Shown: one piece after another, positions 61,855 through 64,000 of the stretch | Layout: every line of letters begins with the position of its first letter | Position numbering within the stretch: position 1 is the first letter of the stretch | Origin: Gemmataceae bacterium | GTDB taxonomy: Bacteria > Planctomycetota > Planctomycetia > Gemmatales > Gemmataceae | Assembly (NCBI GenBank): GCA_901538445.1 | Contig: LR594584.1 | Coordinates: forward strand, 339,717-403,716 | Direction of reading: 5' to 3' | DNA: 64,000 bases | The notes under the pieces: generated by a model | What the model saw: the letters and a program-made list of their open reading frames with translations, nothing else | Told to the model about the DNA's origin: nothing | Databases searched by the model: none | Program-made: the position numbers and the translations under genes

Positions 61855-62622
61855 ATGTACAGCGTCGTTCTTCTCGCAGCCATGACACCGGGCCACCACC
61901 CGCACGGTGCCGTGCCGGCCGGCCCCGTCGTCGTCGTCGGGTGCTACGGGTCCGCCTGCTCGGGCTGGGCGTGTTCCGGGTGGTCGTGCATGGGGAGCTG
62001 CTCGGGGTGGTCCGCGGGCTGCTCGGGGTGCTACGGGTCGTGCTACGGCGGGCACAAGCACTGCTTCTTCGGCAGCGGCGGGCTGTTCGGCCACAAGCAC
62101 TCCTGCACCGGGTGCTGCGGGTGCTCCGGGTACGCGTACTCGTGCTCCGGGTGGTCGTGCCTGGGCTCCTGCACCGGGTACTCGTGCGGAGGGTGCTACG
62201 GGGCGACGTGGGGCGGCGCGTACTACGCCCCGATGTACACCCCCGGCGCGGTCTACGGGAACGTGACCAACCCGAACCCGCAACCCGCCGACCCGACGCC
62301 GATCCCGGCCCCGGCCGACAAGAAGGACACCAAGCCGGACAACAAGACCGGCGCGAACATCAAGTTCCAGATCCCGGCCGATGCCAAGCTGTACGTGGAC
62401 GGCCGCCTCACCACGCTGGTCGGCACCGAGCGGTCGTTCGTGACCCCGCCGCTGGCCGCCGGCAAGTTCTTCTACGACGTGAAGGCCGAACTCACGGTCG
62501 GCGGCGAGGTCGTCGTCGAGCAGAAGCGGCTGATCGTCGAGGCCGGGTCGAGCCTGGTCGAGTCGTTCCCGAAGCTGTTCGCGGCCGCCGAGGGCAAGGG
62601 CGACGCGGTCGCCGGGAAGTAA
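61855..62622 (+). CDS. Cys/Gly/Ser-rich protein with TIGR03000 domain
   Basis: A 255-residue protein starting MYSVVLLAAMTPGHHPHG. Residues 35-130 are low-complexity repeats of Cys, Gly, Ser, Trp and Tyr (CSGWACSGWSCMGSCSGWSA, CYGSCYGGHKHC). A Pro/Lys linker follows. The C-terminal part (about 180-250) is IKFQIPADAKLYVDGRLTT, TERSFVTPPLAAGKFFYDV and KRLIVEAGSSLVESFPKLF, the planctomycete-specific TIGR03000 domain. There is no clean signal peptide, but the first 12 residues are hydrophobic. Many cysteines suggest disulfide or metal cross-linking in the cell envelope. ATG at 61855 with GGAGG about 12 bases upstream. Confidence 0.8.
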   Translation: MYSVVLLAAMTPGHHPHGAVPAGPVVVVGCYGSACSGWACSGWSCMGSCSGWSAGCSGCYGSCYGGHKHCFFGSGGLFGHKHSCTGCCGCSGYAYSCSGWSCLGSCTGYSCGGCYGATWGGAYYAPMYTPGAVYGNVTNPNPQPADPTPIPAPADKKDTKPDNKTGANIKFQIPADAKLYVDGRLTTLVGTERSFVTPPLAAGKFFYDVKAELTVGGEVVVEQKRLIVEAGSSLVESFPKLFAAAEGKGDAVAGK

Positions 62623-62639
62623 GCGGTCAACGTCCACCG

Positions 62640-62669
62640 CGAGCCCACCCGCGACAACGGGTGGGCTCG
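62640..62669 (+). terminator. Terminator hairpin after the TIGR03000 gene
   Basis: A perfect 12-bp stem (62640-62651 with 62658-62669) and 6-base loop start 18 bases after the stop of the gene at 61855. A short T-containing stretch (ACGCATTTCTG) follows. Confidence 0.75.
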
Positions 62670-62686
62670 ACGCATTTCTGGGGCGG

Positions 62687-62726
62687 TTTGCCCCCACTCC
62701 CCGCGGGCGTATAAAAGACACCCGCG
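62687..62726 (+). promoter_or_regulatory. Candidate metK promoter with overlapping inverted repeat
   Basis: TTTGCC (62687-62692) and TATAAA (62710-62715) are 17 bases apart. The -10 box lies inside a short inverted repeat: CGCGGGCGT (62702-62710) and ACACCCGCG (62718-62726), matching at 8 of 9 positions. A repressor bound there would block the promoter. No SAM riboswitch fold is visible in the short leader. Confidence 0.45.
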
Positions 62727-62759
62727 ATCGAGAACCGCCGAGCCGCTCAGGAGACCGCC

Positions 62760-63971
62760 GTGTCCGCAGACCGTTACCTGTTCACCAGTGAATCCGTGTC
62801 GATGGGCCACCCGGACAAGGTCTCCGACCAGGTCTCCGACGCGGTCCTCGACTTCTGCCTCGCGGCCGACCCGATGAGCCGCGTCGCCTGCGAGACGCTC
62901 GTGACGACCGACCTGGCCGTCGTGGCCGGCGAGATCACCACCAAGGCCGCCCTGACCCGGCAGGCGGTGGACAAGCTGGTCCGCGACGTGATCCGCGAGA
63001 TCGGGTACGTCGCGAAGGACCGCGAGGAGGCCGAGGAGATCGGGTTCACCGCCGACGCCTGCCAGGTCGATTGCCGCATCCACGCCCAGAGCCCGCACAT
63101 CAGCCAGGGCGTGGACACCGGCGGGGCCGGCGACCAGGGGATGATGTTCGGGTTCGCCTGCACCGAGACCGAGTCCCTGATGCCGCTGCCGATCCACCTG
63201 TCGCACCGGCTCGTCGAGCACCACGCCGACCTGCGCAAGAGCGGCAAGCTCGGGTGGCTCCGGCCCGACGCCAAGAGCCAGGTCACGGTCGAGTACAACG
63301 CCGACGGCACCCCGCACCGCATCCACACCGTCGTCCTCAGCACCCAGCACACCCGCGAGGTGATGAGCACCGGGGCCAAGGGCGACTACTTCACCGACGA
63401 CGCCCGCCAGGCGATCATCGACCAGCTCGTGCTGCCCGTGCTGAAGCGGGAGCGGGAGGACCTCATCCGCGGCAAGCTGGTGATGATCCGGCCGAACGAC
63501 GCGGCCGCCAAGCTCGGCGAGAACGACATCGCGTGCCACATCAACCCGACCGGGTGCTTCCTCACCGGCGGCCCGCACGGCGACTGCGGGCTCACCGGCC
63601 GCAAGATCATTGTGGACACCTACGGCGGCCGCGGCCGCCACGGCGGCGGCGCGTTCAGCGGCAAGGACCCGACCAAGGTGGACCGCAGCGCCGCCTACGT
63701 GTGCCGGTACATCGCCAAGAACATCGTCGCCGCCGGGCTCGCCCGCGAGTGCGAGGTGCAACTCAGCTACGCCATCGGCTACCCCGATCCGCTCAACGTG
63801 TGGGTGAACACCAACGGCACCGCGAAGGTGCCCGAGGCGAAGCTCGTCTCGCTGATCCGCGAGCACTTCAAGCTCACCCCGAAGGGGATCATCGAGTCGC
63901 TGAACCTGCGGCGGCCGGGAAGTTCCCGAACCACGTCGAGTACACCGGGATCGCCTCGCCGACGATCTTGA
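62760..63971 (+). CDS. metK: S-adenosylmethionine synthetase MetK, C-terminus replaced
   Basis: Makes S-adenosylmethionine from methionine and ATP. From GTG 62760: [69 protein letters not shown] (with the flexible loop and phosphate site) and [20 protein letters not shown], all typical. Homology ends at [10 protein letters not shown] (about 63917). The family's last 25 residues, with the AAYGHFGR segment, are replaced by [17 protein letters not shown], read antisense to another gene. As read it is 403 residues and probably inactive, which is unlikely for an essential gene unless another copy exists. An assembly join is the leading explanation. Confidence 0.85.
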   Translation: MSADRYLFTSESVSMGHPDKVSDQVSDAVLDFCLAADPMSRVACETLVTTDLAVVAGEITTKAALTRQAVDKLVRDVIREIGYVAKDREEAEEIGFTADACQVDCRIHAQSPHISQGVDTGGAGDQGMMFGFACTETESLMPLPIHLSHRLVEHHADLRKSGKLGWLRPDAKSQVTVEYNADGTPHRIHTVVLSTQHTREVMSTGAKGDYFTDDARQAIIDQLVLPVLKREREDLIRGKLVMIRPNDAAAKLGENDIACHINPTGCFLTGGPHGDCGLTGRKIIVDTYGGRGRHGGGAFSGKDPTKVDRSAAYVCRYIAKNIVAAGLARECEVQLSYAIGYPDPLNVWVNTNGTAKVPEAKLVSLIREHFKLTPKGIIESLNLRRPGSSRTTSSTPGSPRRRS

Positions 63972-63999
63972 GGATCTCGCGGGCGTACCACTCGTGCTC
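63889..63999 (-). CDS. 3' part of an unidentified minus-strand gene
   Basis: 36 codons run in from beyond the window end. The first 29 ([20 protein letters not shown], then STWFGNFPA) have almost only G or C at third positions and a protein-like composition, so they are coding. The last seven (AAGSATR, then TGA) lie antisense to metK and do not look native. The gene is thus cut at about 63918, the same point where metK homology ends. Family not recognised. Confidence 0.45.
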   Translation of the reverse strand, partial: EHEWYAREILKIVGEAIPVYSTWFGNFPAAAGSATR

Positions 64000-64000
64000 C

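Overview
The window is GC-rich and densely packed, with almost all third codon positions G or C. It reads as chromosome from a Gemmata-like planctomycete (Gemmataceae). The evidence is a TIGR03000-type C-terminal domain (61855-62622), a zinc-ribbon protein ending in a DUF1559-like segment (53108-55774), a zinc-ribbon Ser/Thr kinase with a C-terminal membrane anchor, FHA proteins, a membrane-fused spermidine-synthase-like protein, an exported protein with an LKCEHLDAR N-terminus, and kdsB plus a large outer-membrane protein, which fit a diderm envelope. The assignment is by family content only.

Layout. 1-3.6 kb: the end of a PLP dehydratase, a DusC-like tRNA-dihydrouridine synthase, an acid-ceramidase-like Ntn hydrolase and queC. 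3.7-9.5 kb: an FHA protein, a lipoprotein with a glycosidase-like fold, an arginase-family enzyme, an M24-like protein without metal ligands, and a small secreted protein. 9.5-16.6 kb: a five-copy 20-bp repeat array, a Pro/Ala-rich HEAT protein, fabI of the plant/chlamydial type, a cupredoxin, then pyrG, kdsB and a small HTH protein on the minus strand. 16.9-18.9 kb: a sigma factor divergent from a B12-binding MerR-type regulator carrying the CarH Wx9EH signature, probably a light/cobalamin switch. 18.9-24.7 kb: an aminotransferase with a possible leader peptide and attenuator, and a 1346-residue FHA/coiled-coil/pseudokinase protein. 24.8-34.4 kb: exported and membrane proteins.

34.4-49.1 kb is the most distinctive part. 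On the minus strand lie a kinase, a b-type membrane cytochrome, a decaheme cytochrome c, a NuoE-NuoF fusion and an unusual fusion of NuoG-like FeS, two cyclic-nucleotide-binding and DmsB-like FeS modules; a HicB-like/PIN toxin-antitoxin pair sits between the last two. Divergently, three consecutive paralogous pentaheme cytochromes c follow, two with a CX4CH first site. Together they look like a multiheme electron conduit linked to NAD(H), with 25 predicted haems. The direction of electron flow and the partners cannot be read from sequence.

49.2-64 kb: a deacetylase, secreted proteins, the zinc-ribbon/DUF1559-like protein, an SDR, a NagA-like gene, ABC transporter genes, the TIGR03000 protein and metK. 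Two genes here (nagA-like, metK) lose their 3' ends abruptly at convergent neighbours, and one (53108-55774) shows clustered compensating frame changes. These may be assembly errors.

Several dispersed palindromes recur between genes (34372 and 49134; 33701, 61595 and, in frame inside a gene, 21624; 3583 and 56817; singles at 40029 and 59885), suggesting REP-like or small mobile palindromic families. I saw no tRNA, rRNA, CRISPR array, insertion sequence or prophage.
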